NCBI GenBank assembly: GCA_033809015.1
Contig: JAPXMM010000037.1
Coordinates: 1-19,043 of the forward strand
Direction of reading: 5' to 3'
Origin: DTU049 sp033809015
GTDB lineage: Bacteria > Bacteroidota > Bacteroidia > Bacteroidales > DTU049
DNA: 19,043 bases
In this document: in pieces, positions 8,372 to 15,242 of the stretch
Layout: every line of letters begins with the position of its first letter
Position numbering within the stretch: the stretch's first letter is position 1
The notes under the pieces: generated by a model
Databases searched by the model: none
Told to the model about the DNA's origin: nothing
Seen by the model: only the letters and a program-made list of their open reading frames with translations
Translations under genes and position numbers: made by a program

Positions 8372-10465
8372 TCATAGGCTTTCCTCATTTCCAAATTGTT
8401 TTTCAATTGTTTGCCACACTAAGTTAATTACATAGGCTATTTCTTCTTCTGATGATAGAAATAATTCAACATCGCCATTTCCCCAGTGCCCCGTTTGAGA
8501 AACATCTCTACATTTCTTTTTAGGATCGTCAAGTTCATTAAATCGAATATTTAAATAGAGCTTTAGTTTATCTTTTTGAGGGATAACATCGACTATGTTT
8601 GTTTCTAATTTATATGCAATATATAATTTTAAATACTCTTCGTTAATCTCAGAATCCAACGAAAGAATTTCCTTTCGGAGTTTTTCAAAAAGAGTGTGCG
8701 TTTTGCTCCCTTCTTTTAGATATTCATACGAATCTATGGAATGTTCAGTTGGTAGATCTTCTTTTTTCCTGTATTCCTCAACAATATTTTGGTCGAGACT
8801 GGGGTATTTCCACACTTTTAGAGCTTCAAGTGACAAATTTTCTGAACGTTTTAATATTGTTTCTTCGTTCCATGTATCCAAATTTGCCAATTCTCTATTC
8901 AATTTAAGAGGACTTTCTTTAAAACCGCCCTTCATATCTCTTTTATCAGTGAAAAATTTATCACTATATTCAGAGTTGTATCCTGTAAGGGTCAAATTTC
9001 CAAGAGTATGTACATATTTTTCTTGAATTTTTTGCCAGTCTTGTCCAAGAGCTTGTATCCAATCCTGGTTCAAATTAGTATTTTGAGGCAAAATATGTTC
9101 GATTGTATACTCATTCACATTTACTCTCTCTTTACGATCATAATTTTCCAAACGTCTTAGCCAATAACTTCTACTGCGAAAATTGTATAAGTCTCTATAT
9201 TTTAATTCTGTTACAAACTCTTCATCGTTTGGAAATCTTCTATATGATGTCATTAAATTAAAATGTGCTTTTACACTTTCGAGATATTTTTCTTTTTTGA
9301 TAGATTTACTGAAACTTGCAAAAGTTTTATTCAACGAATTGGTAGGTATGCCGCATATTGCTCTCCTGAAGACATAGGATTCTATCAATCTAATTATCTC
9401 AATAAAATTCTCCTTTGAAAGGATGTTTTCTTTATAATCATTATATAGTTCAAGTAAAAAAGGATAAGACACATCTACCTTTAAATCTCGTAAGTCTGAA
9501 AAAGATTCTTTAAGTTCTTTTTCCTCTTCTTTGTCTAAAGCCATTGCACAAAAATACACTGCATACTTTTTAAGCTCTATTAACTCTTTTTCATTATCTA
9601 TTTTTTGACTATAAAAATATTTTTTAAACTCTTCATAAACTTCATCAATTTTGGGAATAGTTCCTGTTTTCATTGTTAAATAATGACGCATAAAACTATC
9701 AAAATTGGTAGTGTATGCTTGCTGTCCAAATTCAACTTCCATTGGATGCCAGTAATCTTCATATAGACGTTTTTGTGTATCTACATCTAATCGCATAAGC
9801 ATAAAATTTCTAATAAGATCTGCCTGAGTAAGATCTTTACCTGTAGAATTCATGCTTTCAAAAATCAGCTGAGGATTATCATGATCACGATCTAACGAAA
9901 TATCAACTATAAATAATTTCAATAATCCAATGCATAGGTTTTTAATTTCATCTTCCGACAAAGCATAAATTTTGTCCTTAAAATATTCAAATATACTCTT
10001 GATTCTTAAAGAATATTCTTTTGGATACTCCTTTTGTTCAATAATAGAAATGTAAGTATCTCTATCATTCTGAGAAAGAATTAGTTTATATTTTCTATCC
10101 CCTTTTTCAAGCGGATTAGTAAGATAATATTCTTTAATTTTTCTTTTAGAAAATCCATCTATAATCTCATTATCACCAATTTTACGCGCTAATGCTTCAA
10201 GCAGCAAACTTACTGTGGTTAAACGCTGTTGCCCATCAATGACAAGTAACGGTTCTGAATTAGAAACATGGTACAATCCTTTTTCTATGTACATAATAGA
10301 GCCGATGAAGTGACTGGGAATATTGTTGCTCCCAACCTTCATAATATCATCCCATAATCGTTCGCATTCATTTTCTGTCCAGCTATAAATCCTTTGATAA
10401 ATAGGGATGGAAAATTGATTAGACTTTTTAATAAATTCTAATAAATTAGCTTCAGTTGCTTTCAT
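8372..10465 (-). CDS. GmrSD-like type IV restriction protein (DUF262-DUF1524-DUF5655)
   Basis: 697 aa. The N-terminal DUF262 domain (about 8-240) carries FSIPIYQRIYSW and the nucleotide-handling motif DGQQRLTT (77-84). A long helical middle is followed by DUF1524, an HNH-type nuclease domain (about 440-540; IEHILPQN near 453-460, TLGNLTLTGYN near 487). The last 105 residues match DUF5655 (LYIAYKL, IVDVIPQKDKLKLYLN, HWGNGDVELFL), which is commonly fused to DUF262 proteins. Known relatives use NTP hydrolysis and the HNH domain to cut modified (for example glucosylated-cytosine) phage DNA. The frame is intact although the genes around it are remnants of a type I R-M locus, where such genes often sit between hsdM and hsdS. 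The target modification is unknown. Confidence 0.88.
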   Translation of the reverse strand: MKATEANLLEFIKKSNQFSIPIYQRIYSWTENECERLWDDIMKVGSNNIPSHFIGSIMYIEKGLYHVSNSEPLLVIDGQQRLTTVSLLLEALARKIGDNEIIDGFSKRKIKEYYLTNPLEKGDRKYKLILSQNDRDTYISIIEQKEYPKEYSLRIKSIFEYFKDKIYALSEDEIKNLCIGLLKLFIVDISLDRDHDNPQLIFESMNSTGKDLTQADLIRNFMLMRLDVDTQKRLYEDYWHPMEVEFGQQAYTTNFDSFMRHYLTMKTGTIPKIDEVYEEFKKYFYSQKIDNEKELIELKKYAVYFCAMALDKEEEKELKESFSDLRDLKVDVSYPFLLELYNDYKENILSKENFIEIIRLIESYVFRRAICGIPTNSLNKTFASFSKSIKKEKYLESVKAHFNLMTSYRRFPNDEEFVTELKYRDLYNFRSRSYWLRRLENYDRKERVNVNEYTIEHILPQNTNLNQDWIQALGQDWQKIQEKYVHTLGNLTLTGYNSEYSDKFFTDKRDMKGGFKESPLKLNRELANLDTWNEETILKRSENLSLEALKVWKYPSLDQNIVEEYRKKEDLPTEHSIDSYEYLKEGSKTHTLFEKLRKEILSLDSEINEEYLKLYIAYKLETNIVDVIPQKDKLKLYLNIRFNELDDPKKKCRDVSQTGHWGNGDVELFLSSEEEIAYVINLVWQTIEKQFGNEESL

Positions 10466-10473
10466 AATTTAAA

Positions 10474-10478
10474 CTCCT
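10474..10478 (-). promoter_or_regulatory. Shine-Dalgarno-like AGGAG before the DUF262 gene
   Basis: The minus strand reads CTTAGGAGTTTAAATT before the ATG at 10465, an AGGAG at 8-nt spacing. The other starts checked closely in this window lack such a sequence, as is usual in Bacteroidetes, so this one may reflect foreign origin. It also fixes the start of the gene. Confidence 0.5.
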
Positions 10479-10495
10479 AAGATAATTTTCTAATG

Positions 10496-10576
10496 TTACC
10501 CATAAAAAACGTTTATAATTTTTAAAACAGTATCTCTCCATTGCTATTTAAAATCTATGTCCTGCTGCTCATTCAT
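10496..10576 (-). pseudogene. AlbA_2/Schlafen-type ATP-binding protein, N-terminal remnant with nonsense codon
   Basis: From ATG 10576 the minus strand reads MNEQQDIDFK, stop (TAG, 10546-10544), then QWRDTVLKIINVFYG and TAA. With the TAG read through, this matches the typical opening of AlbA_2-domain proteins (pattern MNEQQxIEFKxxWRDExLKxIxxFAN), which often accompany hsdM and hsdS. One base (C to T) would turn a CAG into this TAG. The protein then ends where the GGTLYIG-type loop should follow, so the rest is lost. It lies between the hsdM fragment and the DUF262 gene. Family assignment rests on about 25 residues and is tentative. Confidence 0.45.
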
Positions 10577-10634
10577 AATTTCTTAAAATTACTTCCAAAG
10601 TTAAATATTTTTCTTTCATTCCACCACTTCCCAG

Positions 10635-10654
10635 TGTCCGCCTTTGGCGGGACA
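10635..10654. repeat. GTCCGCC/GGCGGGAC palindromic repeat
   Basis: TGTCCGCC, TTT, GGCGGGACA forms a near-perfect hairpin with one extra G. It is a G/C-rich island in A/T-rich DNA and resembles dispersed Bacteroidetes repeats. On the minus strand it lies inside a 26-codon open frame (10616-10696) whose last residues (CPAKGGHWEVVE) come from the repeat. That frame overlaps a 16-codon frame (10569-10619) by ATGA. Neither is a convincing gene. Confidence 0.55.
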
Positions 10655-10724
10655 TATATTTTTAACTATTCCAGCATTAAAATCTTTTATATCCATAGTA
10701 TTTTTTTTAAATATTTTGATAACT

Positions 10725-10756
10725 TTATTTTACTTTGCAACATGAAAGTAAAATAA
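10725..10756. repeat. 12-bp perfect hairpin downstream of the hsdM fragment
   Basis: TTATTTTACTTT (10725-10736) and AAAGTAAAATAA (10745-10756) are exact inverted repeats around an 8-nt loop GCAACATG. It begins 22 bp after the hsdM-fragment stop on the minus strand. It has no U-tract, so a classic intrinsic terminator is not supported, but a dyad binding site or processing hairpin is possible. A partial extra copy of ATTTTACTTT lies at about 10767-10776. Confidence 0.6.
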
Positions 10757-10778
10757 GGGAATTTATATTTTACTTTTA

Positions 10779-11033
10779 TCATTTTAAGCATACTCCTATT
10801 TTTTCTTGGTCTATAGCTATTATTTCTTCAGCTTCTTCTATAGTTTTATTAGTATTTTTAGCAAATTTGCTCACCTCATCATCATAGACGTCTGATAATC
10901 GTTTCAGAAAAATGAGGGGTAGGATATAGTCTTTATATTTAGGCGCATCAATAGGACCACGGAGCTTGCATGCAGCGTCCCAGAACCATGTTTCTAGAGC
11001 TTGCGCGTCTAGTTTATTTTGATTGTTATTCAT
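10779..11033 (-). pseudogene. hsdM: hsdM 5' fragment (type I methyltransferase N-terminal domain)
   Basis: 84 aa. LDAQALETWFWDAACKLRGP and IDAPKYKDYILPLIFLKRLS are the standard HsdM_N helical domain of type I DNA methyltransferases, which binds the specificity subunit. A complete HsdM is about 480-520 aa and continues into an N6-adenine methylase domain with an NPPF/Y motif. Here the match ends near residue 75 and the frame stops after VCLK. No methylase domain follows in the next 300 bp in any frame I read. It is a truncated remnant; the start codon and upstream promoter-like sequence survive, so a short peptide could still be made. Another hsdM, seen only as its 3' end, lies at the right window edge. 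Confidence 0.78.
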
Positions 11034-11057
11034 AATTTTATTTTATAAAATAAAATT
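11034..11057. promoter_or_regulatory. 24-bp perfect palindrome just before the hsdM-fragment start codon
   Basis: AATTTTATTTTA followed directly by its exact reverse complement, ending next to the ATG at 11033. On the minus strand a -7-like TATTTTTG (11079-11072) lies just upstream, with a TTTTG 15 nt before it. The palindrome would therefore be in the 5' leader, where an operator or a stem hiding the start codon could act. Confidence 0.5.
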
Positions 11058-11159
11058 CTTCAATTATTTAGCAAAAATATAAAAATATTTTTTACAAAAT
11101 CTCTATTATCAGATTATAAATAACAATAATAAATTCATAAATCAAATCATTTCCCTAGC

Positions 11160-11225
11160 AGAGACTTTCCTTTGCGTGGTTTCGCTGCGAGCCTTGCTCT
11201 ACTCAGCCACCATCAAAGAAAAAGT
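11160..11225. repeat. GGTGGCTGAGTA-type dispersed repeat copy
   Basis: TACTCAGCCACCATC at about 11200-11214 is the inverse of the GATGGTGGCTGAGT repeat found at 7812-7825. The sequence before it (GTGGTTTCGCTGCGAGCC) is G/C-rich for this region. The gap 11058-11320 contains only this repeat and A/T-rich DNA; I saw no gene in it. Confidence 0.5.
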
Positions 11226-11320
11226 ATTTATCAAACGTCTAATTTACTTAAACTATTTCAAAAAACTCATAATTACATTTAACTTTTTAAGCTACTTTCG
11301 ATTTCTCCTATTTCGAATAA

Positions 11321-11593
11321 TTATTTTAAGAGCTGTTCTAAATAGGCGTCTAATAATAGTTTAAAAGATTTTCCATGATTAGGATAACGTGGGTGAAGTA
11401 ATTCATGAATTATTATTTTGTAATGAACTTCTTTAGACTCATTTAAAATAGATTTATCAAAAGTTAGTCTGCCTTTACTAGTGCAACTAGCCCATTTGTG
11501 TTTCATATTACGAAGCTGTATTTCCTTGGGATTTACATTAAGCTGTTTAGCTATATTTTTAACATCATTTTTAAAATCATCAGCTGTTAGCAT
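11321..11593 (-). CDS. YgjP-like (M48/SprT-type) zinc metallopeptidase, R-M-associated
   Basis: 90 aa. Contains KHKWASCTSKGRLTF and the zinc-binding HELLH (HExxH) followed by PNHGKSFKLLL, the fold core of YgjP/WLM-like metallopeptidases. The third ligand is likely the His of PNHGK. Small versions of this size are regularly found downstream of hsdR in type I R-M loci, and this copy lies directly after a probable hsdR remnant (stop and start separated by one nucleotide, TGATATG). Its substrate is unknown; a role in controlling R-M subunits has been proposed for the association but is not shown here. The frame is intact though its neighbours have decayed. Confidence 0.8.
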   Translation of the reverse strand: MLTADDFKNDVKNIAKQLNVNPKEIQLRNMKHKWASCTSKGRLTFDKSILNESKEVHYKIIIHELLHPRYPNHGKSFKLLLDAYLEQLLK

Positions 11594-11594
11594 A

Positions 11595-11762
11595 TCAATT
11601 ATTATATTTTAGTAAATCAATAATTTTATTAACTATACCGGTTTGTGTTTTTATATCTAGCTGATTTAATATTTTATAAAGTTCTTGCCTGAAATATATA
11701 ATATTACTTTGACTTTTGCACCAGTGAGAGTTAGCAGATAAAAATTTCTTAATAAAATTTAG
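11595..11762 (-). pseudogene. Probable hsdR 3' remnant
   Basis: A 55-codon open frame without an ATG runs from just after a TAA (11765-11763) to TGA at 11597-11595, one nucleotide before the YgjP-like start. It encodes LNFIKKFLSANSHWC..., IIYFRQELYKILNQLD and GIVNKIIDLLKYNN. The helical, basic pattern and the position immediately before a YgjP-like gene fit the C-terminal end of a type I restriction subunit, but the sequence match is weak. It is not similar to the end of the intact hsdR in this window. Confidence 0.35.
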
Positions 11763-11779
11763 TTAAAATCCAAACATAT

Positions 11780-11812
11780 TGCAAAATTAAAAGAAAAAAT
11801 TTGAAATTTTTC
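11780..11812 (-). terminator. Possible terminator after hsdR
   Basis: A near-perfect hairpin (11793-11812; GAAAAATTT, C, AAATTTTTTC on the minus strand with one bulge) is followed by TTTTAATTTT, about 90 bp past the hsdR stop. The stem is A/T-only, so its strength is doubtful. The rest of 11763-11903 shows no gene. Confidence 0.35.
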
Positions 11813-11903
11813 ACTCGGTCTAACTTGGTAGTCTCTTTTACATGTTTTGGTTTTATATTTAAGTTGTATAGATTTTAAATTTGTTTGCAAATGCTTTTTG
11901 GGG

Positions 11904-14900
11904 TCAGTTCTGCATTGTTAATTCATTGGCAATCATTTCGGCTTGTTTCAACACCGTTTCTGTCGCGAGCATTTGCATATCGGGAGGATAACCGTATTTT
12001 CTTAACAGTCTTTTTACTGACACCTTCAATTTAGCTTTAGCGTTTTCTTTAATTGTCCAGTCGATTGTGGCGTTCTGTCTTATGGTTTCTGTTAAGGCAA
12101 CAGCCAATTCACGTAATTTGTCTTTTTGCATGAGTTCCCTTGCACTGTCGTTACTGGCCACAGCCGTATAAAAAGCATATTCAAAATCGGATAGTTCCAT
12201 TGCTTTAGCTTCATTATCCATTTCCACAATCTCCTTACTCAAGCTGATCAGTTCCTCAATAACTTCTACTGCGGTAAGTATTTTATTGTGGTATTTCTTA
12301 ATGGTGTTTTCCAACATTTCCCTTAAGGTCTTACTTTTTACCAGATTCTTTTTGGCTCTCGATTTAATCTCATCGTTCAAAAGTTTCTTCAATACTTCAA
12401 TCGCAACATTTTTATGTTCCATTGCCTTCAAATCCATCAAAAACTCTTCTGAAAGAATGGAAATATCAGGTTTTTTCAATCCGGCGGCATCAAAAACATC
12501 GATAACCGGTTCAGTCACCAAAGCCTTATCGATTACTTGGCGGATCGTCGTTTCTATTTCTTCATCCGTTTTGCCCGTGTCTGAACTTTCAAATTTCACC
12601 AAACGCGCTTTTACCACCTGAAAAAATGCAATCTCGTCTTTGACATCCATCGCCTGCTCGTGAGGTACAGCTATGGCAAAAGCTTTTGACAAAGCAGTTA
12701 CTTCGTTAATGTATCTTTTTCTTCCATCCTCCAAGCCCAAAATATGTTCTTCGGCTGCCAAAATAATTGACAGTTTTTTGGAAGTATCGGCTTCGAAATA
12801 CTCTTCGTAATTAAACCCATAATACATATTGGAAACCACTTCCAACTTTTCTAACATCAATTCAACGGCCTGTTCCTGTAAAATAGTTGGATCTCCCTTA
12901 CCTCCGGAATCTGCATAAAACGAAAGGGCTTTTTTCAAATCGGATGTAATGCCCAGGTAATCTACAATTAAACCTCCCGGTTTGTCTTTGTAAACACGAT
13001 TGACCCTCGCAATAGCTTGCATCAGGTTGTGCCCTTTCATGGGTTTGTCGATATATAGCGTGTGCAGACACGGAACATCAAAACCCGTGAGCCACATATC
13101 GCAAACAATAACGAGTTTAAGCTCGTCATCCGGATTTTTCATCCGGTCAGCCAACATACGGCGTTGTTCTTTGGTTGTATGGTGGACTGAAATTTTCGGA
13201 CCATCGGAGGATGCAGATGTTATTACCACTTTGATCACCCCTTTGTTTAGTTCGTTTGAATGCCATTCGGGTCTGAGTTTTATAATAGCTTCATACAAAT
13301 CAGCGGCAATACGGCGGCTCATGGTAACAATCATCCCTTTGCCTTCAAAAACAGTTTGTCGTTGCTCAAAATGTTCAATAATATCTTTGGCTATCTGATT
13401 CATTCTGTTTTCACTGCCCACCAACGCTTCCAACCGAGTCCATTTGGCTTTATTTTTTTGTTCATCGGTCAAATCCTCTTGATCGAGTTCTTTGTCCAAT
13501 TCATCTACCAAGGCTTTGCCCTCTTCGCTCAAATTTACTTTGGCCAATCGGCTCTCGTAATAAATACGAACCGTTGCCCCATCTTCCACAGCTTGAGCTA
13601 TATCGTAAATATCCACATAATTACCAAAAACAGCCGGCGTGTTTACATCAGTATTTTCAATTGGTGTACCTGTAAATCCCAAATACGTTGCATTGGGCAA
13701 GGCATCACGCAAATATTTGGCAAAACCATACACAGTTTTTTTACCGATTACCTCCCCCTTCTCGTTTTTATCATCAATGGTTTTGGCTTTAAATCCGTAT
13801 TGGCTCCTGTGCGCTTCATCGGCAATGACTACAATGTTTTCGCGATCAGAAAGCAATTCGTAGACATTACCTTCGTCGGGTTGAAACTTCTGAATAGTTG
13901 TAAAAACCACACCACCTGAACCTACTTTTAATAGCTCTTTAAGATGATTTCTATCTTCGGCCTGTACCGGCTCTTGTCGCAACAGTTGTTTAGAAGCAGC
14001 AAAAGTATCAAAAAGCTGGTCGTCCAAATCGTTACGATCGGTAATCACCACAACGGTCGGATTATCCATTGCTAACACAATTTTACCAGTATAGAAAACC
14101 ATTGAAAGCGATTTACCGCTTCCTTGTGTGTGCCAAACTACACCACCTTTTCGGTCGCCAATGGGTTGCTTTTTCACTCCTGGTACGCCATAACTTTCAG
14201 GAGATTCACTAACATAGGTGCCTTCGAGAGAAACGGTGTCTTCGAGAACCTCAGACACCGAAGTATCGAGAACCTCTCTTTCGCTGCCTGAGGCTCTCGA
14301 AGGCAGCGAAAGAGAGGTTCTCGAAGACAGCGTATATCCAGCTGCCCTTAACGTCGATTCAACAGCCCGATTCACCGCATAGTATTGATGGTAGGCAGCC
14401 ATCTTTTTAACGGTATTTATGGTAATAATTCCCGTTTCGGGATCTTCTTTTTTAGTTTTTTCAAAAACAATGAAATGACGTATCAAATCAATAAACGTCT
14501 TCTTATTGAGCATTCCCTCAATAAGGGTTTCCAACTGACCTACCAAATGCGTGGCTTCAACTTTCCCGTCGGATGATTTCCAAGCCATAAAACGGCTGAA
14601 TTCTGACGAAATAGTACCGGCTTTGGCTTCCAATCCATCCGAAATTATTACAAAACCATTGTAGGCAAATAGCGTAGGAATTATGGCTTTATAAGTTTCA
14701 ATTTGTTTAAAAGCCAAATGAATAGTAGCATTTTCATCGGCAGCATTTTTTAATTCAATAACCACCAATGGAATACCATTGACAAACAAAATTACATCGG
14801 GGCGTTTGTTTTGATTGTTCTCAATCACAGTAAACTGATTGGCAACTACAAAATCGTTGTTGTACGGATTTTTAAAATCGATCAACCAAACACGGTCGCC

Positions 14901-15242
14901 CCGTTCGTTGCCATCCACTTGTTTTGAAACGGGAATACCTTCGGTTAAAAGTCGGTGAAAAGCTTCATTGTTTGCCAATAGTTCGGGCGAGGCAATGCGT
15001 TGAATTTCCTTAATGGCTTCGGCTTGTGCATCGGCAGGCATGGAGTAATTGATACGTTTTACCGCTTTTTGCAAACGATCAACCAACAAAACCTGCTCGT
15101 AGGTTTCCCTTTTGTCTGACACTGAGCCTGCCGAAGTGTCACCATCGGGGGCAATATCGGGAGCATAGATGTATTCGTAACCGAGTTTGTCGAACAACTC
15201 GATGGCGAAGGATTCTATGATATTTTCGGTTAAACGGGTCAT
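11904..15242 (-). CDS. hsdR: Type I restriction enzyme subunit R (HsdR) with repeat-derived insertions
   Basis: 1112 aa. N-terminal HsdR_N nuclease with PD-(D/E)XK residues in KRPDVILFVNGIPLVVIELK (D149, E163, K165). The SF2 translocase follows: Walker A HTQGSGKS (371-378), DEAH (475-478), TGTP (524-527), and later GFDVPCLHTLYIDKPMKGH and ARVNRVYKDKPGGLIVDYLG. A helical C-terminus ends in KRLLRKYGYPPDMQ, which normally docks to HsdM/HsdS. Function: ATP-driven DNA translocation and cleavage in an R2M2S complex. Two in-frame inserts are repeat DNA: residues 35-43 (DTSAGSVSD) and about 303-356 before Walker A, the latter containing a perfect 23-bp inverted repeat. The start overlaps the upstream gene as ATGA. 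Sequence is less A/T-rich than the neighbours. No stop or frameshift was seen. Confidence 0.95.
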   Translation of the reverse strand: MTRLTENIIESFAIELFDKLGYEYIYAPDIAPDGDTSAGSVSDKRETYEQVLLVDRLQKAVKRINYSMPADAQAEAIKEIQRIASPELLANNEAFHRLLTEGIPVSKQVDGNERGDRVWLIDFKNPYNNDFVVANQFTVIENNQNKRPDVILFVNGIPLVVIELKNAADENATIHLAFKQIETYKAIIPTLFAYNGFVIISDGLEAKAGTISSEFSRFMAWKSSDGKVEATHLVGQLETLIEGMLNKKTFIDLIRHFIVFEKTKKEDPETGIITINTVKKMAAYHQYYAVNRAVESTLRAAGYTLSSRTSLSLPSRASGSEREVLDTSVSEVLEDTVSLEGTYVSESPESYGVPGVKKQPIGDRKGGVVWHTQGSGKSLSMVFYTGKIVLAMDNPTVVVITDRNDLDDQLFDTFAASKQLLRQEPVQAEDRNHLKELLKVGSGGVVFTTIQKFQPDEGNVYELLSDRENIVVIADEAHRSQYGFKAKTIDDKNEKGEVIGKKTVYGFAKYLRDALPNATYLGFTGTPIENTDVNTPAVFGNYVDIYDIAQAVEDGATVRIYYESRLAKVNLSEEGKALVDELDKELDQEDLTDEQKNKAKWTRLEALVGSENRMNQIAKDIIEHFEQRQTVFEGKGMIVTMSRRIAADLYEAIIKLRPEWHSNELNKGVIKVVITSASSDGPKISVHHTTKEQRRMLADRMKNPDDELKLVIVCDMWLTGFDVPCLHTLYIDKPMKGHNLMQAIARVNRVYKDKPGGLIVDYLGITSDLKKALSFYADSGGKGDPTILQEQAVELMLEKLEVVSNMYYGFNYEEYFEADTSKKLSIILAAEEHILGLEDGRKRYINEVTALSKAFAIAVPHEQAMDVKDEIAFFQVVKARLVKFESSDTGKTDEEIETTIRQVIDKALVTEPVIDVFDAAGLKKPDISILSEEFLMDLKAMEHKNVAIEVLKKLLNDEIKSRAKKNLVKSKTLREMLENTIKKYHNKILTAVEVIEELISLSKEIVEMDNEAKAMELSDFEYAFYTAVASNDSARELMQKDKLRELAVALTETIRQNATIDWTIKENAKAKLKVSVKRLLRKYGYPPDMQMLATETVLKQAEMIANELTMQN
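14223..14340. repeat. Palindromic repeat element inside the hsdR coding sequence
   Basis: Perfect 23-bp arms at 14266-14288 and 14302-14324 enclose a 13-nt loop. Next to it CGGTGTCT (14234-14241) and AGACACCG (14253-14260) form an 8-bp stem around TCGAGAACCTC. That 11-mer recurs at 14266-14276 and inverted at 14314-14324. In the hsdR frame the element is read as Ser/Glu/Arg-rich peptide (residues about 307-337). The 15-mer AACGGTGTCTTCGAG (14232-14246) also occurs at 18510-18524. Confidence 0.85.
15116..15142. repeat. Second repeat-derived in-frame insert in hsdR
   Basis: GACACT (15118-15123) and AGTGTC (15135-15140) form a stem around GAGCCTGCCGA. On the coding strand this is the CTTCGGCAGGCTCAGTGT type of repeat widely dispersed in Bacteroidetes genomes. 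It encodes DTSAGSVSD (35-43) in the linker between APDG and the YEQVLLVDRL helix of HsdR. Confidence 0.6.

Noticed and set aside
10569..10696. Two chained mini-frames (26 and 16 codons) overlapping by ATGA
   Set aside because: The first ends in repeat-derived residues and neither matches a family I know; treated as debris of the old locus.
10541..10756. Plus-strand open frame of 71 codons
   Set aside because: It runs antisense to the AlbA_2-like remnant and the hairpin; no motif is present and composition explains it.
13260..13919. Long plus-strand open frame (219 codons) within hsdR
   Set aside because: It is an antisense shadow of the conserved helicase domain; its translation shows no recognisable motif, and the hsdR frame is fully conserved there.
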